From NCBI GenBank assembly GCA_016630955.3, contig CM049986.1, forward strand, positions 1,116,001-1,180,000: a stretch of DNA of 64,000 nt, in the 5' to 3' direction. Origin of the DNA: Didymella arachidicola (taxonomy: Eukaryota > Ascomycota > Dothideomycetes > Pleosporales > Didymellaceae). The notes under the pieces were generated by a model. It saw only the letters and a list, made by a program, of their open reading frames with translations, searched no databases and was not told where the DNA came from. The position numbers and the translations under genes were made by a program. Positions 10,026 to 19,958 of this stretch are shown here, piece by piece (the stretch's first letter is position 1; every line of letters starts with the position of its first letter).

Positions 10026-11951
10026 ATGGACGACACTCCCTGGATGCGGGACATCCTGCGCTTCGCCCTCACAGCAACACCTTCCACGCTCCCGCCCTGG
10101 GATCCGTCAACTCTCTCTTTCACCGCGGGTCGAGGCAACCTCACCGATCCCAAAGACCCAGGAAAAGACCCGCGATTCCGCAAACTAGTCGAGGCGATTC
10201 TGTTCGGACGGCACTTTCTCAAGACCTGCAACATCGTATTACTAGGCGTGCTGCTGTTGTTCACAGCATGGCACTGGGGCGAGAAGCTCTACCTCCGCCA
10301 GCGAAGAAGACGGATTGTTATAAAAAGCCGCTCTGAGGACAGCGATGAGGCCTGGAGTAGCTCGAGCAGCACGCTCGAGGGGAACATAACGCCGCCCGGT
10401 CCAAATAAGAAAGCCAGCAGCGACGCTGCGTCGGAGACAACGCCACTGCTCGCTGCACGGCTGCGACCTAGACGAAGTGCTGTCTGGGCACCGTATCATG
10501 CTGTCAAGGCGATGCTGCAATATCAACCGCCCCCTATCCCTATCGTGAACAAGACGTTACCTACCAACGCCGTATCGCTGCTCGTACTTGCTTGGCTCGG
10601 CCTAGTGGTCTTTTACAACTTCTACCAGATGCCCTTGAACTTCATGTACTTGTTTGTGTTTGCCGATCGGTGCGGGATCATCTTCATTTCGAATCTGCCG
10701 CTGCTGTATCTGCTAGCTGCGAAGAATCAGCCTATTAAGTTACTGACTGGGTATTCGTATGAAAGCCTGAACATCTTCCACAGGCGAGTGGGAGAAGTGA
10801 TGTGCCTGGAGGCATTTATACATTTCGCGGGAATGATTGCGTTTTGGTATGGGTTGTTGAGGCGGTTAGGATTCACGTTGGGCAGGTTCCTGCTGAATCG
10901 GGTTGTTCTACTTGGATTGCTGGCCTTCGTTGCGTATGAGCTGATTTACTTCACCAGCTTGGGTTCGTTTCGCAAGAGATGGTACGAGATATTCCTGGCT
11001 TTACACATCGTTCTGCAAGTCGCCGGTCTAGCATTCCTCTGGTTCCACCACCACACCTCCCGCCCCTACGTTGGCATCTCGCTAGCCATCTTCCTGGTTG
11101 ATCGCCTTGTATACCGACTGTGGCTGAAGTCCAGCACCCACGCTGCCACGCTGAAGGTCCTCGAAGACGAAAAAACGATCCTGCTCTCCTCAAACTGGGA
11201 CGTCAGAACCCGCTCGCCTGCACTACGCCTTGTATCGCACAACATGAAGCACGGCTGGTCTCCCAACGAACACATCTTCATCTCCGTCCCGGGCCTATCA
11301 CGTAAACATGCCCTGCAATCACACCCCTTCACCATCTTCTCCGCGGCCCCGAATACGCACCACACGACCCAAGACGACCAGGGCTCGCACGCATGGTTCA
11401 CTCTCTTGATTCGCGCCCAGGCTGAACACGGCTTCACCAACCAGCTACTCGCCTACGCGCGCACACACAGCCAGACGCGGATCCGTCTCGACGGGCCCTA
11501 CGGCTCCTCGCACGCCCTGGATCTGCTCCAGTCGTGCTCAACCGCAGTCCTAGTCGCAGGCGGCTCTGGGATTGCAGTCGCGTATCCGCTGCTCTACTCG
11601 CTGCTGCGACCCTCTAGCGATCCTGAGAACGCGCTGACTCAGTCTGCGAGAAGGGTGAAGCTACTTTGGATCACGCATAGCCCCTCACACCGCCTTTGGA
11701 TCCCAGAAGATAAGCTCAAGGAGTTGCAGGATTGGGGTCTCGATGTTGTTGTTCCGCCGCCGACTGAGCTGGCGGGGCGACCGGATGTGGGGAGTCTTGT
11801 TGGGGAGTGGGTGGATGCTGACACAAGTGGGAAGACCGGAGTTGTTGTCAGTGGGCCTGAGGGTCTAGTGAGGGATGTGAGGAATACGTGTGCCTTGAAG
11901 ATGTGGCAAGGGGGTGATGTAGGGGTTGCTGTCGAGAAGTTTGGTTGGTGA
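10026..11951 (+). CDS. Ferric/cupric reductase-like transmembrane flavocytochrome (FRE family)
   Basis: Predicted plasma-membrane NADPH-dependent metalloreductase that moves electrons across the membrane through FAD and two haems to Fe(III) or Cu(II). Single exon of 641 residues. A first membrane segment (NIVLLGVLLLFTAWHW, about residue 70) is followed by a cytosolic Ser/Arg-rich loop and a cluster of membrane helices from about residue 180 to 370. Haem-ligand histidines fit SLNIFHRRVGEVMCLEAFIH and FLALHIVLQVAGLAFLWFHH. The FAD motif is SHPFTIFSA, and the NADPH side shows RLDGPYGSS, LVAGGSGIAVAYPLL and a terminal VVVSGPEGLVRDVR. Spacing and length fit the fungal FRE family. Lack of introns is unusual next to its multi-exon neighbours. 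Metal specificity cannot be read from sequence. Confidence 0.92.
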   Translation: MDDTPWMRDILRFALTATPSTLPPWDPSTLSFTAGRGNLTDPKDPGKDPRFRKLVEAILFGRHFLKTCNIVLLGVLLLFTAWHWGEKLYLRQRRRRIVIKSRSEDSDEAWSSSSSTLEGNITPPGPNKKASSDAASETTPLLAARLRPRRSAVWAPYHAVKAMLQYQPPPIPIVNKTLPTNAVSLLVLAWLGLVVFYNFYQMPLNFMYLFVFADRCGIIFISNLPLLYLLAAKNQPIKLLTGYSYESLNIFHRRVGEVMCLEAFIHFAGMIAFWYGLLRRLGFTLGRFLLNRVVLLGLLAFVAYELIYFTSLGSFRKRWYEIFLALHIVLQVAGLAFLWFHHHTSRPYVGISLAIFLVDRLVYRLWLKSSTHAATLKVLEDEKTILLSSNWDVRTRSPALRLVSHNMKHGWSPNEHIFISVPGLSRKHALQSHPFTIFSAAPNTHHTTQDDQGSHAWFTLLIRAQAEHGFTNQLLAYARTHSQTRIRLDGPYGSSHALDLLQSCSTAVLVAGGSGIAVAYPLLYSLLRPSSDPENALTQSARRVKLLWITHSPSHRLWIPEDKLKELQDWGLDVVVPPPTELAGRPDVGSLVGEWVDADTSGKTGVVVSGPEGLVRDVRNTCALKMWQGGDVGVAVEKFGW

Positions 11952-12249
11952 AGTTCGAGGGTTTGGCATACAAGGGCTCATGAGGCGTTTGGGACATATA
12001 CTTCATTGAGCACTCTAGCGGCGTTTGCACATAGACAGAATATCTGCAGTTCAATTCGTGCCCTTGATTTCACTATGATCTCCTCCACCTACTGTATTGC
12101 GTATGTGTTGATATGAGGCTTGACATTGCTGAAGAGCGTGTCCAGATCCGTATGATGGTGAGGAGGTACTCGAATAACTTTTCCGCGATCATAAATGTTA
12201 AGATCCAGTCATACTTGGTTCATGATGCAACGAAAGGACCGCCATAGTT

Positions 12250-12819
12250 CTAGTTGCTGCTGTTCTTGGGGTTCTCGGGTGCCGTCTTCCACTATATCTC
12301 GTTAACTGCGAGCCACGAGTATGGCTTTTTCTGGTGAGGAACCTACAAGCTGACCCAACATCTTCTGGACCTCTGGGTAGGTCATATCCTTGTATTGCTC
12401 TTCGTTACGGTGAGCGCGCACTGCGAATAAAGTCAGCAAGGCAGATCGACAAGGGCGGCAGACCGATGGGGGTCACAAAAACACTGCTGTATACACAGTA
12501 CTTGACAAAAGCTCTCCCAGATTACCAAGCATCCTGTTTGACTACATATAGGCGTAGCCCTCGCGTGATATCATACGCACTGCAGTCACTTACTAAAGGC
12601 ATGCATCTTCTGTATGGTCTCTCTGGCCTTTTGGGCTATCTGACGCTTTGTCTGCTTCTTCGTTGCAGGCTTCTTGATACCGGTGTTGGTAGCCTTTAGA
12701 GCAGTTTCGTCAAGATATGCCGGTGAAGCAGCAGACGGTGAAGAGGGCGCTGGGGAAATCGGAGCTGCTGGTGAGCTGGGCTCGGGTGCAGCAGTCGTAG
12801 GCGAGATAGCTGCTGGCAT
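12250..12819 (-). CDS. Small HMG-box-like protein (three exons, 113 residues)
   Basis: Function unknown. Exons on the minus strand: 12819-12594, 12420-12347 and 12291-12250. The N-terminal ~45 residues are Pro/Ser/Ala-rich and disordered. A basic patch follows (GIKKPATKKQTKRQIAQKA) and then a segment resembling a shortened HMG box: MHAFMRAHRNEEQYKDM, PEVQKMLGQLWKTAPEN. EVQKMLGQLW aligns by eye with EVGKMLGEKW of the NHP6 gene at 41660 in this window. The domain ends soon after, so helix 3 of a standard box is missing or very short. Splice signals are canonical (gtaagt ... cgcag; gtaggt ... gatatag) and the frame is kept. It may be a diverged chromatin protein; alternatively the resemblance is chance in a short basic helix. 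Confidence 0.6.
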
Positions 12820-13429
12820 GGTTATTTACCTAAATGGCGTTGTAAGTTCGTGTGAAAGAAGAAGGATGATGTATGTGGAAGCAGATATAACGCGAAATAT
12901 GGTGGAGTCAGCGGAAGAGCGATGTTTGACGGTGAGGTGAGCTCCAGTAGGCACCAAAGGCAGGCGCGCTAGACAACGTGGTTGACAAAGGTGAGTCTAG
13001 CACGCTCAACGCCCTCAGAGCATTGTGGCAAGGAAGGCACAAGAAATTGGTTCTGCTCGGCTTCAGTGTGATTCTCCCTGCGCAAAATGGACCGAAGTCT
13101 GCCCTAGAGCCGAAGGCTGGAAAGGCCAGATACAAGCTCTATATCTCCAGGGGGTAGAAGGTAACGAGTGCCTATTTCTGCATGTTGTATGTACACAGAC
13201 ACCCTGTTGGCTACGCTAACGCCAATGTCATACCCAGTTTCTTGTGCAACATGAGAGCGAAGTGCCCTGCCACCTGTCTCCGAATCGCGACGATGCCAGC
13301 TTGATTCACATCAGGCGTGCCGTAGCTGCAAATGCTTACAGATTCTCCTACACATGTATATTCTTTCTCTTTCAGATGTCGCTATATTTGCCATTCCCTA
13401 ACGTGACATTCCCCATTACCTGGCTTCGC
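12820..13429. other. Intergenic region between the HMG-like gene and the DAP1-like gene
   Basis: Both flanking genes are on the minus strand, so this should hold the promoter of the small HMG-like gene and the 3' flank of the haem-protein gene. No convincing coding frame, RNA or repeat was seen. Confidence 0.55.
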
Positions 13430-14049
13430 TCACTGCTGCGCCTTGGCTGCTTCTGCCTCTGGGCTGCCCACGGCTACTAGCTTGCCAACAACGAGATACT
13501 TCTCGCTAAACCTCTCTTCCCAACCGCGCATAGCTTCCATCTGTTCTTCGTCGAGGTCTTTGAGGGTATCCAGTGGTCCATCGAGATCCTTGGTAAGCAT
13601 GTCCTCGTCAAAGCTACCGCACGCAAGACCTCGACTTGCGTCGCGACCAGCAAAGTTGGCATACGGACCGCCAGGACCGTAGAAGTTGCGCCCGGCTGTC
13701 ACGTCGAACACACGACCGCGCACCGCAAGGTATACCGGCATGCCATTTTGGCCGTTGTAAGGGTACAGCTCTGGTGGGGTGAAGGTCCGGAATACGGTCG
13801 GCGGCGGAGCGCGCGGCAAGGTCTGCGGCGCGGACGGCTTGAGGCGGAGGTAGAGGATGAAGACGAAGAGGGCCACAAGGATGATGTTGATGGGCGTTAC
13901 GGGCGAGGCACTGCTTCCATTTGATTAGAGCTCCTGGCATGACATTCGGAGGTGCGGGTGCTTACGCGGTGGCTGCCGGCGGTTCGATCGTCGCTGCAAA
14001 ATATTAGCCTCGAATAGCTAGAGGAATGCAATTTCCTACCTTCGGTCAT
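13430..14049 (-). CDS. DAP1: DAP1/PGRMC-type membrane-associated haem-binding protein
   Basis: Cytochrome b5-like haem protein of the MAPR family; yeast Dap1 and human PGRMC1 bind haem and support ER cytochrome P450 enzymes of sterol synthesis. Three exons: 14049-14040 (10 bases), 13993-13966 (28 bases) and 13910-13430, total 172 residues. The two mini-exons give MTEATIEPPAATAASPVTP and are followed by the membrane segment INIILVALFVFILYL. The MAPR domain is clear: FTPPELYPYNGQNGMPVYLA, VRGRVFDVTAGRNFYGPGGP, YANFAGRDASRGLACGSFDE and the acidic DLDGPLDTLKDLDEEQ. The tyrosines in FYGPGGPY match the haem-coordinating region of the family. Ultra-short first exons make the start less certain than the domain. 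Confidence 0.9.
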
Positions 14050-14937
14050 CTCCAACTCTTGCGGGGTGTGGCGGGGTGATTAAGGGATGGTACTGGACGT
14101 AGTGTTGTGATGGTCAGTTTCATGGAGCTTTGGAGGGGAAATCATCTCGGCATATGATGCAACCCGTTGAACCCGAGATGCTGACAGCTCAATTGAGCTC
14201 TGACGCGCACGACATCGAGGGCCCGTACAGCCGTCAACTGTGACGAATATTAATTTTGCGAATTACTTTTCATTTCAAGGATTCATCGTGGCCCGATTGC
14301 ATTCAATGATCTTGCTTCTAAGATAGGTGATGGATACGACAGGGGCTCCTAATCAAGGTCAGCCCTATGGCGTGTGTGGCAGCTGACAGCGAAGCATTCC
14401 TGCGACTTCACTGCACAGCGCATCTTGGACTTTGCCTCCAAGCTCTCTTCCTCGGACAGTATATTCGAGATATCTTCACCGCACCCACCAGCAAGCACGC
14501 GCGCAGACAGGGTCCAGTAGCCGCGGCCCACAAATAACCAAGAGGCGATACCTGAAACCCAGCTACTTCATCTGAAACGTGCGGGAGCGATTCATTTCGG
14601 CCTGCTCGGTTGGCTCTCATTCGCCAATTTTGTGTCGACACCAGCACGGCCGAAACATTTGCGCTCACGCTGCACGAACCAGTGCACTCGTGCTCGTGCA
14701 GAGGTGAAGCAGCGACAAAGTGGTCGACAACAAGCAGGAGCTGCGACGCTGTCTTGAAAGCTGAGCTGCGCCTCCCAATCCAACGCGACAAACAACCGGG
14801 GCGGCTTCTCTTTCAGTGCTTGCTGACCTCGACACCTCCTTCTGTTGACATCTGACGTACCGCTTGTACACACACACAACGACAACGGCAACAACAGACA
14901 GCCTCACCACACCTTCCTCGACACATCAATCTAAGCG
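14050..14937. promoter_or_regulatory. Divergent intergenic region between DAP1-like and Pmp3-like genes
   Basis: No coding frame with family character. The right-hand half should be the promoter and 5' UTR of the Pmp3-domain gene; it becomes pyrimidine-rich after about 14,740. Antisense frames of 80-130 residues here have no domain signal. Confidence 0.5.
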
Positions 14938-15121
14938 GTACGTATCTCGATCTTTTGTTTGCTGTCCTTCCACAACCGTCATCTCCCAACATCCGGACTG
15001 GTACCACATCCTTACCTGCAGCTGCATTTTCCCTCGTTCGCACATCTGCCTGCGTACTCGTCAACTGGATAACTCCAAGCACCCGCTTTCAAGAACCCAT
15101 CAGCCCACTATCAACATCCAG
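14938..15121 (+). other. Probable 5' UTR intron of the Pmp3-domain gene
   Basis: A strong donor (gcg|gtacgtatct) at 14938 and an acceptor (acatccag) at 15121, one base before the ATG at 15123, frame a 184-bp pyrimidine-rich stretch. An intron ending at the start codon would explain why upstream in-frame codons are not coding-like. RNA data are needed to confirm. Confidence 0.5.
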
Positions 15122-15122
15122 T

Positions 15123-15746
15123 ATGGCTTCTTCGCAGGCACCCGTCGAGATCAAAAGGCCGAAAAAGCGAGTCACTTTTGGTCTCATTATCCTAGCCATC
15201 TTGATGCCGTGGCTCGCTCTTTACCTTGATGGATCCTCTTGGCCAACCATCGGCATCAACTTCGCCGGCTGGCTCTTTATTCCCCCAGTTGGTTCGATCT
15301 GTGCAATTGTCCATGCAATCGTCTGCCTTTGCCGTACGGACAACCATCGTAGATACTCCAAACCTGCGCGCCGGAGCCTGCGCTACGACAACAGATACAG
15401 TGCCGAAGCCCAGCCACAAACCAAGAAGAATGCCGTGGAGCCTGGGCAGGAGCCGATGGCGGCACCAGTGACAAGAGCAGTAATCGAAGATGAACCGAAG
15501 CCCGTCGAGAAAGCACCCACAGAGCCTCCGGCCAAGACTCCCTCGGCTGCAACTTCATCCACATCAGTGTCTTCCTCTGATATCGAGACGGAGACCGCTC
15601 CTGTCCCAGCACCCCCACAGAGGACTGCCACTGGCCCTCCACCAAGGACCGTCACTGCACCGCCAGCAAGGACTGCCACCGCGCCTCCGTCAAGAGCTGC
15701 TACTGCAAAGAAGGAGGACGATCCCTTCAAGGACCCAAATGTTTAA
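15123..15746 (+). CDS. Pmp3/UPF0057-domain membrane protein with long proline-rich tail
   Basis: Pmp3 proteins are tiny (about 55 residues) two-helix plasma-membrane proteolipids affecting membrane potential and salt tolerance. Here the Pmp3 domain occupies about residues 18-70: LIILAILMPWLALYLDGSSW, then IGINFAGWLFIPPVGSICAI and VHAIVCLCR. It is followed by about 135 residues of hydrophilic tail, giving 207 in total. The tail has TAPVPAPPQRTATG and then near-repeats PPPRTVTA, PPARTATA, PPSRAATA, ending KKEDDPFKDPNV. ATG 15123 was chosen because the frame upstream is leader-like and a UTR intron ends there. The extension is unusual for the family and may be a cytosolic interaction tail. The next gene starts only 92 bases after the stop. 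Confidence 0.85.
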   Translation: MASSQAPVEIKRPKKRVTFGLIILAILMPWLALYLDGSSWPTIGINFAGWLFIPPVGSICAIVHAIVCLCRTDNHRRYSKPARRSLRYDNRYSAEAQPQTKKNAVEPGQEPMAAPVTRAVIEDEPKPVEKAPTEPPAKTPSAATSSTSVSSSDIETETAPVPAPPQRTATGPPPRTVTAPPARTATAPPSRAATAKKEDDPFKDPNV

Positions 15747-15838
15747 CATGATGTCGTGGTGTACCGTCCGTGGTATGGGGGTTGGCGTTTTATATGATCC
15801 GGAATGGCGCTAATATTTGTTTCATGCAGGCTCCCAAC

Positions 15839-17775
15839 ATGTGGAAACGATTCCAGGGTCACGGGCGCGAGAAGGAGAGGCCCACGCGGATAGGTCACCC
15901 TGTGCTACTTGAAACCACCTACGACGAAGGGCAGCTCATGCGAAATCCTGATGTGGCCGACTTAAATTACCGACTCAATGCACCCTCTACACAACATCAG
16001 TAAGTCACAGGTAATCAAACGCTGCGACATACCGACTATGCACTTACACTGCCTGCAGTCATTCTTCTTCACACGACTCTAAAGTCTCGAACATTCCTAC
16101 TGTTTCCTCCGTGTACTCTCGACCTTCAAACGATATATCCTATCACTACGACAACCCCGCAGCAACATCACCTTCCACATACGAAGACGTATCGCCGCCA
16201 AGTTCACCAGAACCAGAGCACAACTCTGACTTTCCGCGGAGATACCGCTCGATGCGTGACGTATCACCTATGGACGAGAGCCGGGCGGGCATGCGCGCGA
16301 ACAGCAACATACCTGTGCTGCGCAAAGCACCGGCAGCAGTACAGACAGGCGAGGTCAAGCCTACTTCTCAGAAGTTCTGGGGAGGCAAAGTCGCTCCGAA
16401 CAGCAAAGTAAAGTGGGATGCGTATTCCGGCGAACCAACATCGAGCAACGCGGGCCGTGCTGGCTCTGTGAACCCCCTCGCGTATGCAAAAGAGAGCCTG
16501 CGACCAATGGGATACCAAGTGTCCGTGTCAGGTCCGGATGGCAGAAAGAAGAACACCAGCTTCACAGACCTTGTTCCACGATTTGGAGCGCGTCCTCAAC
16601 CGACCGAGCCTGCACAAGACCCCGAACCTTGGAGTCGCGCAACGGGCCGAGCGGAGATCGCGCAACCTCTCAAGGATGGAGATGCACGCCAACCACTCCA
16701 GATCCCGAGAAAGCCGTCTACTCGAAAAGTGGAAGGACTTGGTCTGGACATGTCAAACGTCGTTGCGACAATTACTAGCCGTGTTGCAGGGGCAGCTGAC
16801 GCTCGCCCCGTCGCAAACAACCCCAGCTCCTTTGACGCCCATATCGAACCCATTAAACCCATCGCTCCCCTCAAAGTTGGAACAAAGTCCCCTATTCACA
16901 ATATGGCTTCGCCAAACGGTCTCCAGAACCATGGTCTTGGTATCGTGAACCCATACTCCTACACCAGGCCCGTCACACCACCAAACAACGAGCAGTCGCC
17001 CTCTTCTTTTGCGATTGCGGACAACAGGAGCGATGTCTCTGATGCAGAGTCATGGGAGCGCAGTATTACGCCAAAGCAGAGCACTGTCTGGAACAAAGCG
17101 ACCGAGCAAACGCCAGAACCGGACAATGGTGCTTACAACAGCCACTTTTCCTGGACAACCTACAACACCACAACAACATACCAGCACTCCCCACCACCGT
17201 CACCCCCAGAGCCGATGCCAGCTCTGGAGAATGTCACCAAAGCGCGGGTGGCGACCGAGTCTTCGGTCCTGAACCGTCGCCGTCCTATTCCGCAGGCAGA
17301 CAAGATCCCAGACACACCACCTGTTCGCAAGCCAGTCCCCAAGGCTAGGTCTCCTGTCGGCACAAAGACTCGCGTGGCTGCGCTCGCTGCTCCTACCTCT
17401 CCCCGTCAGGGCTCGTCGAGATCAACATCGACCACAGGCACTCAAAAGGCGCTGCCACAGCCACCAACCACTTTGACCGCGACTGATCACGTTTCTTTAC
17501 TCGAATCTCAGGTCGACGACATTCGTGTCCGCCGCGTGAACGTGTACAAGGTGTTGAAAGATCTCAAGTCTGCCGCGCCTTCAAACCCCATGTTGACGGA
17601 CTTCAAGACAGCACGGCTGGTAGAGCAAAAGAAGAAGGCGCTCGAAAATGAGCTAGCAGAGCTCAAGATCGAGGAGCATGATGTTGGGTTGAAGTTGCAC
17701 CGCGCCCTGCGCAAGCGGGAGCTTGACGACCCGAACTGCGGCTCGGCGTTGTGGGTCCGAAGAGTTACGGGTTGA
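15839..17775 (+). CDS. Conserved-looking coiled-coil protein with disordered middle, function unknown
   Basis: Not recognised. Exons 15839-15999 and 16059-17775 (intron gtaagt ... cctgcag) give about 625 residues. The N terminus MWKRFQGHGREKERPTRIGH is basic and is followed by PVLLETTYDEGQLM. A long Ser/Pro-rich disordered middle contains many potential SP/TP phosphorylation sites. The C-terminal ~95 residues form a clear coiled coil (SLLESQVDDIRVRRVNVYKV, then LVEQKKKALENELAELKIEE and VGLKLHRALRKRELDD) ending with LWVRRVTG. This arrangement suggests a cytoskeletal, cell-end or scaffold protein, by inference only. The start could also be the in-frame ATG at 15824; a candidate 57-bp 5' UTR intron (gtatgg ... 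catgcag) would remove that ATG. Confidence 0.75.
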
Positions 17776-19958
17776 CGACCACGTAAGGGTGCATTGGAGC
17801 TGGCTTCCCGAGGACTGGCTTCTTCATGCATAGCGTCGGTGTCGCTGTTTGGATTTCCTCGTGTCATATTTCTTCTTTCCTTCTGTATTAAGCGCATCTA
17901 GCGCTGTTTGCGAGATACCCCAATCCAAGTGGATAGATACCAATACCGGTCTCTCAAAATGACATAGTGTTCTGTTCTTTTCTTCGCTATTGGAAGGTAG
18001 CTGTGAAGACCATCGCAGACATAGCTGGATCATCCCGAACTTTGAGCATTCGCTGAAGACTTGTCGGATTTTCGCAGGAAGGGGAGCAAAAAAGACGCTC
18101 CCTGGTTGGTCAAGGCACTTTCACACTCTCACGTGTTGTCAGTGTCAGGTATGACCATAAAATTGCTGAACACGATTCCACAGCCGCCGTAAGAACGACT
18201 GTGTAAGTACTACTAAGTGCGCAGAATCAGAGTAGCGCCCATGTAACCTCGTCTAGGGACGCTTGTCGATGCTAATAAGATACTGCGAACATCTTGGTCT
18301 ACTTTCGAATCAAGCCTTCTCGCATCAGAATGTCGATGATGTGATTCCACGTCTCAGAGGAATGCGACCTATAAGGCGGCGAGAGACAGCATCAGGGCTG
18401 CTTTGAATTTTTTTGAAGACACGTAATACAGTTCCAGGCGTTCCTCATGTTCAATTGCGGATTTTGGGGTAAGTCCAAAGCAGAGACATAGAACCGGCCT
18501 GTCTTGATTTAGGCCAAGGGCAAGCAGAGACGTTTGACATAGGGATAAGTGAGCGAATCAGATGGAATTATGTATTGATCGGGTGGCTCATTGGAACACG
18601 CATACAGGGGTTATGGTGTCTTTCGATCGGGAAGACGTTTCGTTTTTCGAAGGTGGCGGTGTCAAATACTTGCAGTGAAAGTATTCAAGGACAGAGGTGG
18701 GCGATGTGATTCGGCCCACGGATGTGCAGAAAGAGGAGCGCAAGCACTTGCTGACGCAATCTTCGTTCAGTCTGGTATCTGTGTGTTCCTCCGCGTACAT
18801 ATCGATCAGAGGGGCAGCCAGACATTATGAAAAAACCTTTCCATTTTGGGCCAGAAACCATCGTAACTCTGGCGATATTTTTGATCAAGGCGTTATTATA
18901 CGAACTTGAATGTATACCCACGCTCCTCTGGTGTGAGCTATGTGGACGTGCAAAGATGAAATAACACCTCCATGTGGGCGCAGATTCATGCATTTGGTTC
19001 CTCAATACAGCGTGAGGAAGAAAGGCGCAGACATAATTATAACAGCGAAAACTTCTGGTTTAAGCGGACATCGGGAGATCATTTGGGGGCTTTTGGAAGG
19101 CCGTGCAGACATGTAGGCTGATGTATTTTCTCTGTAATCAAAGAGTTTTCGATGATTGGAAAGACGAGCAGATGCCGTGCGAGAGGTCCTTTTATATGCA
19201 AGCCAGCAGAGCGGTGTCCGTTGGGAAAAACGCTGTATGCCTTTCGAAAAGCGCCCAGCACAGCACATGGTGCATCCTATTCTCCTTTTCAGAAGAGATA
19301 TAGAATTGCGCGGGTAACGTTTGTATAACTGGCTGAGAATCGAATCAATATGCTTCACCTCAAGGCGGGTTTCGGTTGTCGATGGAGACTTTATTGAGGA
19401 GGAGCAGTCAAATAGGCGCAGAAGTGCGATTTCCGAACAGAAGACAGACATTGCTCCCAGTGTGAAATTTTTCGATATACATAGGTTGATGTGCGTTAAA
19501 AGATGAGGATAGAGAGTAGGGGCGGTACCTTTATACACCCGCTCAGCAGATCGCGCTGGACAAAAGAGGCGCGGGACGCACATGTTCGGAGCGTCCTGAG
19601 GATTCAAGATGCGAAGCTCATGGTTGAGCTGGCTCGACGTTTTACATTGAGCTTCGCAGATGGAGGGTGACATATATCTGACCAGCATACTTTTGGAACG
19701 CTGGCGATGTATGGTGTAAGACGTTGGTCTTTTCGGAAGGTCATGTACCGCATTGTGTATGGTTCGTTGCAGAAGGCCAGACATGAACATAGCGTTCATC
19801 TCCTTCGGTTTTAGAGTAGAGAGGCGTGGTGTGGAATGGGAGAGAACGACGCCGCTCATGTGTTTTTATAGACAGGTTCGCAGGATTTGGTAGATTTAGG
19901 ACCTCCATGGTGCATTTTGAAGGGGTATCATATGCTTCGAAATGTTCGAGCTCGCACC
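17776..19958. other. Gene-free 2.2 kb between convergent genes, with minus-strand promoter-like units
   Basis: No gene supported. A 285-codon minus-strand frame at 19859-19002 has no domain, codon bias or splice context and is probably chance. On the minus strand there are TATAAAA at 19197-19191 and TATAAA at 19535-19530, each followed after about 20-40 bases by pyrimidine-rich leader-like sequence. Several short segments resemble those of the array at 22.7-25.9 kb, in opposite orientation. Confidence 0.5.

Noticed and set aside
19002..19859. 285-codon minus-strand frame in the spacer before CCDC174
   Set aside because: No domain, no splice context, and its composition resembles the flanking non-coding promoter-like repeats. 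Kept as non-coding.
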